From assembly GCF_000512205.2 (NCBI RefSeq), contig NZ_CP006644.1, positions 5,346,501 through 5,410,500 of the forward strand: DNA of 64,000 nucleotides. The letters are read 5' to 3'. Positions 34,623 through 43,189 of this stretch are shown one piece after another. The notes beneath the pieces are model-generated. The model did no database searches. It was not told the DNA's origin and saw only the letters and a list, made by a program, of their open reading frames with translations. Origin of the DNA: Sphingomonas sanxanigenens DSM 19645 = NX02 (GTDB lineage: Bacteria; Pseudomonadota; Alphaproteobacteria; Sphingomonadales; Sphingomonadaceae). How positions within the stretch are numbered: position 1 is the first letter of the stretch; every line of letters starts with the position of its first letter. A program made the position numbers and the translations under genes.

Positions 34623-35534
34623 TCAGTAGAAGAAGTCGTGGATCACATCGACGACATAGCCGCTGCGCACGTCGATCAGCAGCACATCGCCATAATAGCG
34701 GACCCAGCGATAGGGGCCGTCCGCCGGCGGCAAACGATAGGACCACGGATCGTTGATCCAATAGCTCGATCCGAACAACAGCGCGTTCAGATAGATGCCG
34801 GTCGAATAGCGGCGATAGCCATAACCCCAGCCGCGCGGGGCATAATAGCGCGGCAGCCGGTAGCGGTTCGAATAGCGCGAGCGATAGCTGCGCCAGTCGT
34901 AGCGGCGGTCGTTGCGCCAGCCGCGATCCCATCGCCGATCGTCACGCCGGTCGTTGCGCCAGTCCCGGCGGTCGTCGCGGCGGTCATTCCGCCAGTCGCG
35001 CTGATTGTCGCGGCGATCGTTGCGCCAGTCGCGCTGGTCGTTGCGGCGGTCGTTGCGCCAGTCGCGTTGGTCGTTGCGGCCATCATTGCGCCAGTCACGC
35101 TGGTCGTTGCGGCCGTCGCGCTGGTCATTGCGACGATCGTTGCGCCAATCGCGCTGATCGTTGCGGCCGTCATTCCGCCAGTCGCGTTGCTGCTGCTGGC
35201 GCTGTTGCTGCTGTTGCTGCTGTTGCGCGGCGCGCTGGCGATAATCCTGCTGCCCGCCCTGGGGGCGATCCCGCCGGAACGTCTCACTGCCGTCGCGGCG
35301 TTCCGCGCGGAAATTGCGGTCACGCTGCGGCGCGGCGCCACGAAACTGGGGCTGCGCGCGGGGCTGCGGCCGAGGTTGCGGGGCCGCGCGGGGCTGCGGG
35401 GCGGGGCGCGGCTGGGGGGCAGCGCGCTGCGGGCGTTCCGATCGGAAGCCGCGGTCGCCGCGGTTCGGCGGATCCGCCATCGCCGGGGTCGCCGCAGTCG
35501 CGGCCATCAGCACCGCCATCAACAGCTTTCTCAT
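34623..35534 (-). CDS. RcnB-like exported protein 2 with long Arg/Asp repeat
   Basis: A 303-aa secreted protein. A signal peptide (MRKLLMAVLMAATAATPAMA) is followed by a Pro/Gln/Arg-rich stretch (36-70), a polyglutamine run (104-116) and about 90 residues of tandem NDQRDWRNDRR-like units (117-205). The RcnB domain follows to the end (RYYGDVLLIDVRSGYVVDVI). The RcnB part suggests a periplasmic role; the highly basic/acidic repeat may bind polyanions or metal, which is speculation. GAGGAG precedes the ATG. Confidence 0.87.
   Translation of the reverse strand: MRKLLMAVLMAATAATPAMADPPNRGDRGFRSERPQRAAPQPRPAPQPRAAPQPRPQPRAQPQFRGAAPQRDRNFRAERRDGSETFRRDRPQGGQQDYRQRAAQQQQQQQQRQQQQRDWRNDGRNDQRDWRNDRRNDQRDGRNDQRDWRNDGRNDQRDWRNDRRNDQRDWRNDRRDNQRDWRNDRRDDRRDWRNDRRDDRRWDRGWRNDRRYDWRSYRSRYSNRYRLPRYYAPRGWGYGYRRYSTGIYLNALLFGSSYWINDPWSYRLPPADGPYRWVRYYGDVLLIDVRSGYVVDVIHDFFY
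34920..35186 (-). repeat. In-frame tandem repeat coding for NDQRDWRNDRR units
   Basis: About seven imperfect units of 24-36 nt, coding residues 117-205 of RcnB-like protein 2. Units differ by G/R and N/D swaps (WRNDGRNDQRD, WRNDRRDDRRD). The unit length drifts, so the tract has probably expanded and contracted by slippage. A CAG-type run coding polyglutamine (35187-35225) adjoins it. Confidence 0.9.
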
Positions 35535-35650
35535 TGTCGTTATACTCCTCGGGTGCCGCGATGCACGAACCGCGACCATGCGCCGCTTCTGTCACGGGTG
35601 CGCTGACATCATGCTGAATTGCACAGACAGCAGATAGAAAGCTTTGCGCT

Positions 35651-36196
35651 TTACTTGGTCGGCGGCGGCACCAGCGCCGGCACCGCGCGCGCCGCGTCGG
35701 CGGGGTCGATGCCGGGCGGCGGCGCTGCCGCGATCACCTCCTCGCCGCGCGCCACGCGGGCGGCGCGCTGCACGGCGCGCACGATCCGGGGATAGGTGCC
35801 GCAGCGGCACAGATTGGTGATCGCCTTGCGGATATCGTCCTCGCTCGGATCGGGGGTGCGGCGGATCAGCACCGCCGCCGCCATCACCATGCCCGGCGTG
35901 CAATACCCGCATTGCGGCACGCTTTCGGCGACGAACGCCTGCTGCACCGGATGGCTGCGATCGCGGGCGAGGCTTTCGATCGTGGTCACGAACCGCCCTT
36001 CGCATGCGGCGATGCTGATCGTGCAGGATCGCACGGCGCGCCCGTCCACATCCACCGTGCAGGCCCCGCAATCGCCGGTGCCGCAGCCATATTTGGTGCC
36101 GGTGAGGTTGGATGCGTCGCGCAGCGCCCACAGCAGCGGCGTTTCCGGATCCATGCGATATTCGACGGGCTGGTTGTTCACGGTGAAGCGGGTCAT
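35651..36196 (-). CDS. 2Fe-2S subunit of an aldehyde/isoquinoline oxidoreductase (IorA-like)
   Basis: A 181-aa small subunit of the xanthine-oxidase family. Plant-type 2Fe-2S cysteines are in YGCGTGDCGACTV plus a later Cys (VRSCTI); the second cluster is in QCGYCTPGM and LCRCGTY. It normally passes electrons from a molybdopterin large subunit (IorB) to an acceptor. No large subunit lies on either side in this window, so it is an orphan or its partner is elsewhere. It is divergent from the LigB-like gene. Confidence 0.9.
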   Translation of the reverse strand: MTRFTVNNQPVEYRMDPETPLLWALRDASNLTGTKYGCGTGDCGACTVDVDGRAVRSCTISIAACEGRFVTTIESLARDRSHPVQQAFVAESVPQCGYCTPGMVMAAAVLIRRTPDPSEDDIRKAITNLCRCGTYPRIVRAVQRAARVARGEEVIAAAPPPGIDPADAARAVPALVPPPTK

Positions 36197-36262
36197 GGCG
36201 TTGCATCCCTAGAGCAGGCGAAGGCACTTGTCCTCCCGCGCGCCCGCGCCGATATCGCCGCC

Positions 36263-37060
36263 ATGAGACTTCCCAGCCTGTTCATCCCCCACGGCGGCGG
36301 CCCCTGCTTCTTCATGAACGAGGGCGGCCCGCCCGATCCGATGTGGCAGCCGATGGCGGCCTATCTCAAGACGATCGTCGCCGATCTGCCGGAACGGCCC
36401 CGCGCGATCCTGGTGATCTCGGGCCATTGGGAAGAATCGGTCTTCACCGTGCATGACGGGACGAAGCCCGCCCTGCTGTTCGATTATTACGGCTTCCCGC
36501 CGCACACCTATCAACTGCGCTGGGATGCCCCCGGCGCGCCCGATGTGGCGGCGCGCGCGGCGGACCTGCTCAAGGGCGCGGGTTTCCCCGCCGGGCGGGA
36601 CGGTGCGCGCGGCTGGGATCATGGCGTGTTCATCCCGCTGATGGTGGCGCTGCCCGATGCCGACATCCCGGTCGTCCAGCTCAGCCTGCGCCAGGATCTC
36701 GATCCCGCCGCGCACATCGCCGCCGGCCGCGCGCTGGCGCCGCTGCGCGACGAAGGCGTGTTGATCGTCGGCTCCGGCATGAGCTTTCACAACATGCGCG
36801 TCCGCGGGCCGCAGGCGACGGCGCCGTCCGAACGGTTCGACGCGGCGCTGACCGCCGCGGTCACCGATCCCGATCCGGCGGCGCGCGATGCCCGGCTGGC
36901 GGATTGGCGGGCCATGCCGGAGGCCGCATTCTCCCATCCGCGCGAGGAACATCTGATTCCGCTGATGGTCGCCGCCGGCGCAGGGGCCGACGATCCCGGC
37001 AGCCACGCGCACCGCAGCACGGTGATCGGCTGGACCGTTTCCGGATACCGCTTCGGCTGA
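36263..37060 (+). CDS. DODA/LigB-like extradiol dioxygenase
   Basis: A 265-aa non-heme Fe(II) or Zn enzyme of the class III extradiol family (YgiD/DOPA dioxygenase type). Likely metal ligands are His10 (FIPHGGGP) and the His in VISGHWEE, with GSGMSFHNM and EEHLIPLMVAAGA downstream. It would open catechol-type rings, substrate unknown. ATG 36263 is preferred; the longer upstream frame runs antisense through the IorA-like gene. Confidence 0.88.
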   Translation: MRLPSLFIPHGGGPCFFMNEGGPPDPMWQPMAAYLKTIVADLPERPRAILVISGHWEESVFTVHDGTKPALLFDYYGFPPHTYQLRWDAPGAPDVAARAADLLKGAGFPAGRDGARGWDHGVFIPLMVALPDADIPVVQLSLRQDLDPAAHIAAGRALAPLRDEGVLIVGSGMSFHNMRVRGPQATAPSERFDAALTAAVTDPDPAARDARLADWRAMPEAAFSHPREEHLIPLMVAAGAGADDPGSHAHRSTVIGWTVSGYRFG

Positions 37061-37097
37061 TATAGCCCGCGGCCCAACCAGGAAAGTTTTGCCGCCC

Positions 37098-37523
37098 ATG
37101 TTCAGGACGCTCGACGATGGCCTTCTCGTCTCGCCGCAGATCACCACCGCCGATGTCGCGGAGGCCGCGCGGCTCGGCGTGAAACTGATCATCAACAATC
37201 GGCCGGAGGGCGAGGAGCCGGGCCAGCCGAGCGGCGACGAGATCGCCGCCGCCGCCGCTGGACATGGCATCGCCTATGTCGCGATCCCGGTGACGCATGC
37301 CGGTTTCTCGATGCCGCAACTCGATGCGACGATCGACGCGATCGCCGCCGCGCAGGGCCCGATCCTCGCCTATTGCCGTTCGGGCACGCGCTCGACATTG
37401 CTGTGGGCGCTGGCGCGGGCGAAGCAGGGCGATGCGCCCGATGACCTCGCCGGCAAGGCGGCCGAAGCCGGCTACGATCTGTCGCCGATCCGCGTCATGC
37501 TGGATTCGCTGTCCGCACGATGA
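37098..37523 (+). CDS. DUF442/TIGR01244 phosphatase-like sulfur transferase
   Basis: A 141-aa protein with the dual-specificity phosphatase-like active site AYCRSGTRSTLL (C-x5-R). Homologues (Blh N-terminal domain, TIGR01244) are linked with sulfide oxidation and biofilm control. It starts MFRTLDDGLLVSPQI, typical of the family. ATG 37098 is chosen over an in-frame TTG. Its stop overlaps the next gene by ATGA. Confidence 0.85.
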   Translation: MFRTLDDGLLVSPQITTADVAEAARLGVKLIINNRPEGEEPGQPSGDEIAAAAAGHGIAYVAIPVTHAGFSMPQLDATIDAIAAAQGPILAYCRSGTRSTLLWALARAKQGDAPDDLAGKAAEAGYDLSPIRVMLDSLSAR

Positions 37524-37933
37524 TCCTGATCGCGGTGCCGGCGTCGATCGCCGCGGTGGCGCTGGCCGCCGGCGTCGCCGCGCTGGTCATGCGGCGCCGG
37601 CGCGGCGATCCGCGCATCGCCGATGTCGAAGAGGCGATGGCGATCGCGGCGGATGCCGATGCCGAATTCGAGCCTGCCGAGGCGGTGGTCGATCGCGCCG
37701 GTTACGGCGCGCTGGTCCGCGGTGCCGATGGCCGGCACATGCTGATCCGCCCGCGCGGCAACCGCTTCGAGGGGCGCGTCCTGCGCATGCCCTATTTCGC
37801 GCGGCTCGATCGCCGTTACCTGACGCTCGGCCCGTCGCGGCGCATGTCGGGGCGGATCATCCTCGATCTCGGCGATGCCGCACCCGTCTGGGCGCGGCGG
37901 CTGGAAGGCGTCGTCCACCGCAGGCGGCGCTGA
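37520..37933 (+). CDS. Hypothetical membrane-anchored protein
   Basis: A 137-aa protein with one N-terminal membrane segment (residues 1-24, ILIAVPASIAAVALAAGVAAL) and a basic cytoplasmic-looking remainder (MRRRRGDP ... VHRRRR). I do not recognise a family. It overlaps the DUF442 gene by ATGA, so it is co-translated with it. The 255-nt gap downstream up to dctA shows no gene. Confidence 0.7.
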   Translation: MILIAVPASIAAVALAAGVAALVMRRRRGDPRIADVEEAMAIAADADAEFEPAEAVVDRAGYGALVRGADGRHMLIRPRGNRFEGRVLRMPYFARLDRRYLTLGPSRRMSGRIILDLGDAAPVWARRLEGVVHRRRR

Positions 37934-38188
37934 CGAAATGGGGCGCTTCCGCGATTCACGCCGCAACCCCGCTGCAATAGACCTCAGCGCAAGCGATGCG
38001 CGGCCGGCGGCGATCGATCGGCCTCCGACTCCGCAAGCGGGGCATCGAGGGGCGCGAACAGGCCGATTTTCTCTGTAACCTTTGTCACTTTCGCTCATTG
38101 CTGGACCGGGGGCCGTCGCCCATGTGACGGTATCATTCGCCCGGACCCGCGCCGGTATTCCGCTTTTCGTGCCTCCGGGAGATATCGA

Positions 38189-39517
38189 ATGGCCATCGCA
38201 ACGATGAAAGCGCAGCCGGCACGGCCCGTGCCGTGGTGGCAGCATCTCTATCTGCAGGTGCTCGTCGCGATCCTCGCCGGCACGCTGATCGGTCATTTCT
38301 GGCCCGATGTCGGCGCCTCGCTCAAACCGCTGGGCGACGGTTTCATCAAGCTGGTGAAGATGATCATCGCGCCGGTGATCTTCCTCACCGTGGTTACCGG
38401 CATTTCGGGAATGACCGAGATGAAGTCGGTGGGCCGCGTCGCCGGCAAGGCCTTCGCCTATTTCCTCACCTTTTCCACGTTCGCGCTGATCGTCGGCCTG
38501 ATCGTCGCCAATGTCGTGCGGCCGGGCGACGGGCTGAACATCGATCCGCGCACGCTCGATGCCGGCGCGGTCGCCACCTACAGCCATCAGGCGCACGAAA
38601 CCTCGCTCACCGGCTTCCTGCTCTCGATCATTCCGGACACGATGGTGTCGGCGCTGACCGGCGGCAACATCTTGCAGGTGCTGTTCGTCGCGATCCTGTT
38701 CGGGATCGCGCTGTCGCTCATCGGCGAGCCCGCGGCGCCGGTCAGGGATCTGCTCGAACGCATCTCGCTGGTCGTGTTCCGCGTCGTCGCGATCCTGATG
38801 CGCGCCGCGCCGATCGGCGCGTTCGGGGCGATGGCCTTCACCATCGGCAAATATGGTGTCGGCGCGCTGGTCAATCTCGGCGTGCTGGTCGCCACCTTCT
38901 ACGGCACCTCGCTGATTTTCGTATTCGGCGTGCTCGGGCTGGTCGGCTGGGCGGCAGGGTTCAGCATCTTCCGGCTGATCGCCTATCTGAAGGCGGAACT
39001 GCTGCTGGTGCTCGGCACCTCTTCCTCGGAAGCCGCGCTCCCCAGCCTGATCGAGAAGATGGAGGCGGCCGGCTGCGCGCGCCCGGTCGTCGGCCTCGTC
39101 GTTCCCACCGGCTATTCGTTCAACCTCGACGGCACCAATATCTACATGACGCTCGCGGCGCTGTTCATAGCGCAGGCGTGCAACGTTGATCTGTCGCTGG
39201 GGGACCAGGTTGCGCTGCTGCTGGTGGCGATGGTCAGTTCCAAGGGCGCTGCCGGGGTCACCGGCGCGGGCTTCATCACCTTGGCGGCGACCCTGTCGAT
39301 CGTGCCCTCGGTGCCCGTCGCCGGCATGGCGCTGATCCTCGGCGTCGACCGCTTCATGAGCGAATGCCGGAGCCTCACCAACTTCGTCGGCAATGCGGTG
39401 GCGACGATCGTCGTCGCGCGCTGGGAAAACGCGCTCGACCATGACGCGCTGGATGCCGCGCTCGCCGGCCGTGGCACGCCCGTCGCCGCACCGTCGCTCG
39501 AGAAGGACAGCGACTGA
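38189..39517 (+). CDS. dctA: C4-dicarboxylate/cation symporter DctA
   Basis: A 442-aa transporter of the dicarboxylate/amino acid:cation symporter family, importing succinate, fumarate and malate across the inner membrane. Hallmarks are the re-entrant loop serines [34 protein letters not shown] and [16 protein letters not shown]. Eight membrane spans are expected. No dctB/dctD sensor-regulator pair is adjacent. Its own promoter is likely in the gap upstream. Confidence 0.95.
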   Translation: MAIATMKAQPARPVPWWQHLYLQVLVAILAGTLIGHFWPDVGASLKPLGDGFIKLVKMIIAPVIFLTVVTGISGMTEMKSVGRVAGKAFAYFLTFSTFALIVGLIVANVVRPGDGLNIDPRTLDAGAVATYSHQAHETSLTGFLLSIIPDTMVSALTGGNILQVLFVAILFGIALSLIGEPAAPVRDLLERISLVVFRVVAILMRAAPIGAFGAMAFTIGKYGVGALVNLGVLVATFYGTSLIFVFGVLGLVGWAAGFSIFRLIAYLKAELLLVLGTSSSEAALPSLIEKMEAAGCARPVVGLVVPTGYSFNLDGTNIYMTLAALFIAQACNVDLSLGDQVALLLVAMVSSKGAAGVTGAGFITLAATLSIVPSVPVAGMALILGVDRFMSECRSLTNFVGNAVATIVVARWENALDHDALDAALAGRGTPVAAPSLEKDSD

Positions 39518-39551
39518 CCGCGCATCTTTTCTATTTTCTGCAACATGCAGG

Positions 39552-39564
39552 CGGATTTTATCCG
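39552..39564. promoter_or_regulatory. Short palindrome upstream of the isochorismatase operon
   Basis: CGGAT and ATCCG flank TTT, within an AT-rich 131-nt gap between dctA and the next gene. It may be an operator for the downstream operon. Evidence is symmetry and position only. Confidence 0.3.
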
Positions 39565-39648
39565 ACTTATCCCTAAAGGTGATTCGCAATAGGCTCCCCT
39601 CAGCACCGAACGATCCGGTGCGAGACATGCAACAGAGGAGCCGCCCCG

Positions 39649-40305
39649 ATGACGATCACCGCCACCCCGACCCCCGGCAAGACCCTGCTTTCGCCGGCCG
39701 ACCATATCCTCGTCATGATCGATTTCCAGTCGCAGATGGCCTTCGCCACCAAGTCGATCTCCGCTGAATTGCTGCGCAACAATGCCGCGCTCGTCGCCAA
39801 CGCCGCCGCCGGCTTCGGCGTCGCGACGATCCTGACGACGGTCGCGGAAAAGAGCTTCTCGGGCCCGATGTTCGCCGAGATCACCGATGCCTTTCCCGAC
39901 CAGAAGCTGCTCGACCGCACCTCGATGAACACCTGGGAAGATGCCGGCGTGATCGATGAGATCAACCGCATCGGCAAGTCGCGCATCGTCTTCTCCGGGC
40001 TGTGGACCTCGGTGTGCATCGTCGGCCCCGTCGCCTCGGCGGTCGATCAGGGCTTCGAAACCTATGTCATCACCGATGCCTGCGGCGACATCTCCGAAGA
40101 GGCCCATGAGCGCGCGGTGGAGCGGATGATCCAGCTCGGCGCCCGCCCGATGACCGCGCTGCAATATCTGCTCGAACTGCAGCGCGACTGGGCGCGCGGC
40201 GAGACCTACGACATGACCACCGGCATCGCCCGCAAGTGGGGCGGCGCCTACGGCCTGGGCATCACCTACGCCAAGACGATGTTCGGCGCGTCCGAAGCGC
40301 ACTGA
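39649..40305 (+). CDS. Isochorismatase-family cysteine hydrolase (YcaC-like)
   Basis: A 218-aa protein with the catalytic Asp25 ([10 protein letters not shown]) and Cys123 ([13 protein letters not shown]) of the isochorismatase/nicotinamidase fold. The usual catalytic Lys is not obvious; Arg90 is near its place. YcaC-type members hydrolyse amides or unknown substrates. It is the first gene of the run that leads through XapX, the amidohydrolase and the transporters. Confidence 0.88.
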   Translation: MTITATPTPGKTLLSPADHILVMIDFQSQMAFATKSISAELLRNNAALVANAAAGFGVATILTTVAEKSFSGPMFAEITDAFPDQKLLDRTSMNTWEDAGVIDEINRIGKSRIVFSGLWTSVCIVGPVASAVDQGFETYVITDACGDISEEAHERAVERMIQLGARPMTALQYLLELQRDWARGETYDMTTGIARKWGGAYGLGITYAKTMFGASEAH

Positions 40306-40342
40306 ACCTTCTGGCTCCCCTCCCCTCCAGGCGTGCCGGGTC

Positions 40343-40384
40343 GTCCAGTCCCCCGGACTGGACTTGGACTGCCGGTGGCAGTCC
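40343..40384. repeat. REP-like double palindrome
   Basis: Two hairpins in tandem: GTCCAGTCC/GGACTGGAC (40343-40363, loop CCC) and GGACTGCC/GGCAGTCC (40366-40384, loop GGT), both perfect. They sit inside a larger imperfect inverted repeat (about 40310-40412) with C-rich left and G-rich right arms. This looks like a REP/MITE-type intergenic element. It directly precedes the hydrolase remnant. I saw no other copy in this window. Confidence 0.7.
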
Positions 40385-40447
40385 AGCCAGGCACTGGGGC
40401 GGGGGTGGGGGCTGAAAGATCGGCACCTCACCCGTCAGTCCCCCACC

Positions 40448-40579
40448 AATGTCGGCGAACTCTCGTCGAAGATCGTCAAGGATGCCGCGTTCAAGGTCTA
40501 TGAAGGGGCGCCGCACGGGCTGACCGCGACTCACCAGGATCGGTTCAACGCCGATCTCCTCGCCTTCATCCGCGGCTGA
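40448..40579 (+). pseudogene. Truncated alpha/beta-hydrolase (haloperoxidase-like) 3' end
   Basis: The last 43 codons read like the C-terminus of a non-heme chloroperoxidase-type alpha/beta hydrolase: [19 protein letters not shown] contains the catalytic His, and the end is [11 protein letters not shown] full enzyme has about 275 residues; the nucleophile-Ser and Asp parts are missing. The remnant starts right at the edge of the palindromic repeat element. It still has a stop codon in the proper place and sits between the isochorismatase and XapX genes. Confidence 0.75.
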
Positions 40580-40598
40580 CGGACAAGGGGGAACGGAC

Positions 40599-40847
40599 AT
40601 GAAACCCTATCTTCTCTCGCTTGGGGCCGGGCTGCTGGTCGGCATCGTCTACAGCCTGATCGGCGTCCGTTCCCCCGCCCCGCCCACCATCGCCCTGGTC
40701 GGGCTGCTCGGCATCCTGCTGGGCGAACAGATCGTGCCGGTCGCGAAGCGGCTGGCGACCGGAAGCGAGATCTCCCGCTTCGTCCGCACCGATTGCGCCC
40801 GTCACGTGATGGGGCCGCTGCCCACCAACAAGGATCGCGACGCATGA
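40599..40847 (+). CDS. XapX domain protein (DUF1427)
   Basis: An 82-aa small membrane protein with two hydrophobic helices (LLSLGAGLLVGIVYSLIGV and IALVGLLGILLGEQIV), the XapX/DUF1427 pattern. Function unknown; it is often found beside amidohydrolase and hydrolase genes. AAGGGG precedes the ATG. The stop overlaps the amidohydrolase start by ATGA. Confidence 0.85.
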   Translation: MKPYLLSLGAGLLVGIVYSLIGVRSPAPPTIALVGLLGILLGEQIVPVAKRLATGSEISRFVRTDCARHVMGPLPTNKDRDA

Positions 40848-42778
40848 CATTCCTCACCCGCCGCCAGGCGCTCGCCGGCGCCGCCACCACCGCTTTGCTG
40901 ACCTCGACGGAGAGTTTCGCGATGACCCCGCCCGCCGACATCCTCATCACCAACGCGAAGATCACCACGCTCGATCGCGAGAATCCGGTGGCCCAGGCGG
41001 TCGCCATCCGCGGTGGCAAGGTCTTCGCCGTCGGCAGCGAGCAGGAGGCGCGCGCCGCGATCGGTGCCGGTGCCACCACGATCGACGCAGGCGGCCGCCG
41101 GCTGATCCCGGGGCTGATCGACAGCCACATCCATGTGATCCGCGGCGGCCTCAACTATAATATGGAGCTGCGCTGGGAGGGCGTGCCGACCCTGGCGGAC
41201 GCGATGGCGATGCTCAAGCGCCAGGCCGAGAACACCCCGCCGCCGCAATGGGTGCGCGTCGTCGGCGGCTTCACCGAGCATCAGTTCGCCGAGAAGCGCC
41301 TGCCGACGATCGCGGAGATCAACGCCGCCGCGCCCGATACGCCGGTGTTCATCCTCCACCTCTATGATCGCGCGCTGCTCAACGCCGCGGCGCTGCGCGC
41401 GGTGGGCTATACCAGGGACACCCCCAACCCGCCGGGCGGCGAGATCGTCCGCGATGCGGCGGGCAATCCCACCGGGCTGCTGCTGGCGCAGCCCAATGCG
41501 ACGATCCTCTACGCAACGCTCGCCAAGGGCCCCAAGCTGCCCGAAGAGTATCAGCTGAACTCCACCCGCCACTTCATGCGCGAGCTCAACGGCCTCGGCG
41601 TCACCAGCGTGATCGATGCCGGCGGCGGCTACCAGAACTATCCCGACGATTATGCGATCATCGAGAAGCTGCACCAGGACGGCGACCTCACGCTGCGCAT
41701 CGCCTACAACCTGTTCACCCAGAAGCCCAAGGAAGAGCTGAAGGACTTCGCCACCTGGTCGACCAAGGTGAAGCCCGGCGACGGCGACGACACCTATCGC
41801 CACAACGGCGCCGGCGAGATGCTGGTCTATTCCGCCGCCGACTTCGAGGATTTCCGCGTCGCCCGGCCGGACATGCCGGCGACCATGGAAAGCGATCTTG
41901 AGCCCGTGATCCGCCTGCTCGCCGAGCGGCGCTGGCCGTGGCGGCTCCACGCCACCTACGATCAGACCATCGGCCGCGCGCTCGACGTGTTCGAGAAGGT
42001 CGATCGCGACATTCCGTTGAAGGGCCTCAACTGGTTCTTCGACCATGCCGAGACGATCAGCGACCGCAACATCGATCGGATCGCCGCGCTCGGCGGTGGC
42101 ATCGCCGTGCAGCACCGCATGGCCTTCCAGGGCGAGTATTTCGTCGAGCGCTATGGCGCCCGCGCCGCCGAGCGCACCCCGCCGATCAAGCGGATGATGG
42201 CCGCCGGCCTGCCGGTGGGCGCCGGCACCGACGCGACCCGCGTCGCCAGCTACAACCCCTGGGTGTCGCTGTCCTGGCTGGTGACCGGCAAGACGGTGGG
42301 TGGTCTCGGCCTCTACCCGGTCGCCAACCGGCTCGACCGCGAGACCGCGCTGCGGCTGTGGACCGAGGCGAACACCTGGTTCTCCAACGAACAGGGCAAG
42401 AAAGGGCAGATCAAGGCCGGCCAGCTTGCCGACCTCGTCTTGCTGTCGGACGATTTCTTCGGCGTGGCCGAAAGCGAGATCGCCCATCTCCGCTCGGTGC
42501 TGACGATGCTCGGCGGCAGGATCGTCCATGGCGAGGGCGATTTCGGCCCGCTCGCCCCGGCGCTGCCCAAGGCGATGCCGGACTGGTCGCCGGTCGCGAC
42601 CTTCGGCGGCCATTATCGCAAGCCCGAAACCGCGGCGAAGCTGGCCTCGGCCTGCGGCTGCCAGTCGGGCTGCGCGGTCCACGGCCATGATCATGCCGCG
42701 GCGCTCGGCGCCTCGGTGCCCGCCGCCGATGTCCAGAGCTTCTGGGGCACGCTCGGCTGCGGCTGCTGGGCTGTCTGA
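40844..42778 (+). CDS. YtcJ-like amidohydrolase, Tat-exported
   Basis: A 644-aa metal-dependent amidohydrolase. The N-terminus has a twin-arginine signal (FLTRRQALAGAATTALL). Metal ligands follow the amidohydrolase order: GLIDSHIHV, RLHATYDQT, FFDHAETIS, and the Asp in GAGTDATRV. The last 45 residues are unusual: CGCQSGC, then HGHDH, then CGCW, suggesting an extra metal site. The substrate is unknown. It is coupled to XapX by ATGA and is followed by DoxX after 3 nt. Confidence 0.87.
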   Translation: MTFLTRRQALAGAATTALLTSTESFAMTPPADILITNAKITTLDRENPVAQAVAIRGGKVFAVGSEQEARAAIGAGATTIDAGGRRLIPGLIDSHIHVIRGGLNYNMELRWEGVPTLADAMAMLKRQAENTPPPQWVRVVGGFTEHQFAEKRLPTIAEINAAAPDTPVFILHLYDRALLNAAALRAVGYTRDTPNPPGGEIVRDAAGNPTGLLLAQPNATILYATLAKGPKLPEEYQLNSTRHFMRELNGLGVTSVIDAGGGYQNYPDDYAIIEKLHQDGDLTLRIAYNLFTQKPKEELKDFATWSTKVKPGDGDDTYRHNGAGEMLVYSAADFEDFRVARPDMPATMESDLEPVIRLLAERRWPWRLHATYDQTIGRALDVFEKVDRDIPLKGLNWFFDHAETISDRNIDRIAALGGGIAVQHRMAFQGEYFVERYGARAAERTPPIKRMMAAGLPVGAGTDATRVASYNPWVSLSWLVTGKTVGGLGLYPVANRLDRETALRLWTEANTWFSNEQGKKGQIKAGQLADLVLLSDDFFGVAESEIAHLRSVLTMLGGRIVHGEGDFGPLAPALPKAMPDWSPVATFGGHYRKPETAAKLASACGCQSGCAVHGHDHAAALGASVPAADVQSFWGTLGCGCWAV

Positions 42779-42781
42779 GCG

Positions 42782-43189
42782 ATGACGCCCCGTCCCATCG
42801 CCCGCCTGATCGGCGCCGGCTGGTTCGCCACCGGCGCCATCGTCCTCCTCGCTCTGCCCTATTGGACCAGCGGTCTCGCCAAGCTGGCCGATCTGCCCGC
42901 CGCATTGGGCGAGGCCCGGCACTTCGGCCTCGAACCCGCGGGAGTGGTGGTGGCGCTCACCATCCTCGTCCAGGTCGGCGGTTCGCTGCTGCTGATCCTG
43001 CGGCGCTGGGGATGGCTGGGGGCCGGCGCGCTCGGCGTGTTCACCGCGCTCGCGACATGGATCGGCCACCCCTTCTGGCAGATCGCCGATCCGGTCGCGC
43101 GCTTCCACGACCGCAACAGCTTCCTCGAGCATATCGGGCTCATCGGCGGGCTCATGCTCGCCGCCATCCTCAGCGAGCGCAGATCATGA
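42782..43189 (+). CDS. DoxX-like membrane protein
   Basis: A 135-aa protein with four predicted membrane segments and the DoxX-type ends (ALPYWTSGLAKL ... HPFWQI ... FLEHIGLIGGLMLAA). DoxX relatives occur with redox or sulfur enzymes; function here is unknown. It is in the amidohydrolase operon, overlapping the MFS gene by ATGA. Confidence 0.85.
   Translation: MTPRPIARLIGAGWFATGAIVLLALPYWTSGLAKLADLPAALGEARHFGLEPAGVVVALTILVQVGGSLLLILRRWGWLGAGALGVFTALATWIGHPFWQIADPVARFHDRNSFLEHIGLIGGLMLAAILSERRS

Noticed and set aside
34920-35186. Regularly spaced repeats that could suggest a CRISPR array
   Set aside because: The units are contiguous, of drifting length, keep a reading frame and have no unique spacers; no cas gene is present.
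34584-35606. 340-codon plus-strand frame full of hydrophobic VAPVALVVAAV repeats and a Leu run, like a repetitive membrane protein
   Set aside because: It is the exact antisense shadow of the Arg/Asp repeat and polyglutamine of RcnB-like protein 2, whose strand has the signal peptide, GAGGAG binding site and terminator.
37472-39628. 718-codon minus-strand frame across DUF442, the hypothetical gene and dctA
   Set aside because: Composition is typical antisense (Arg/Asp/Gly/His-rich, no motifs), and the opposite strand encodes a clear DctA with coupled upstream genes.
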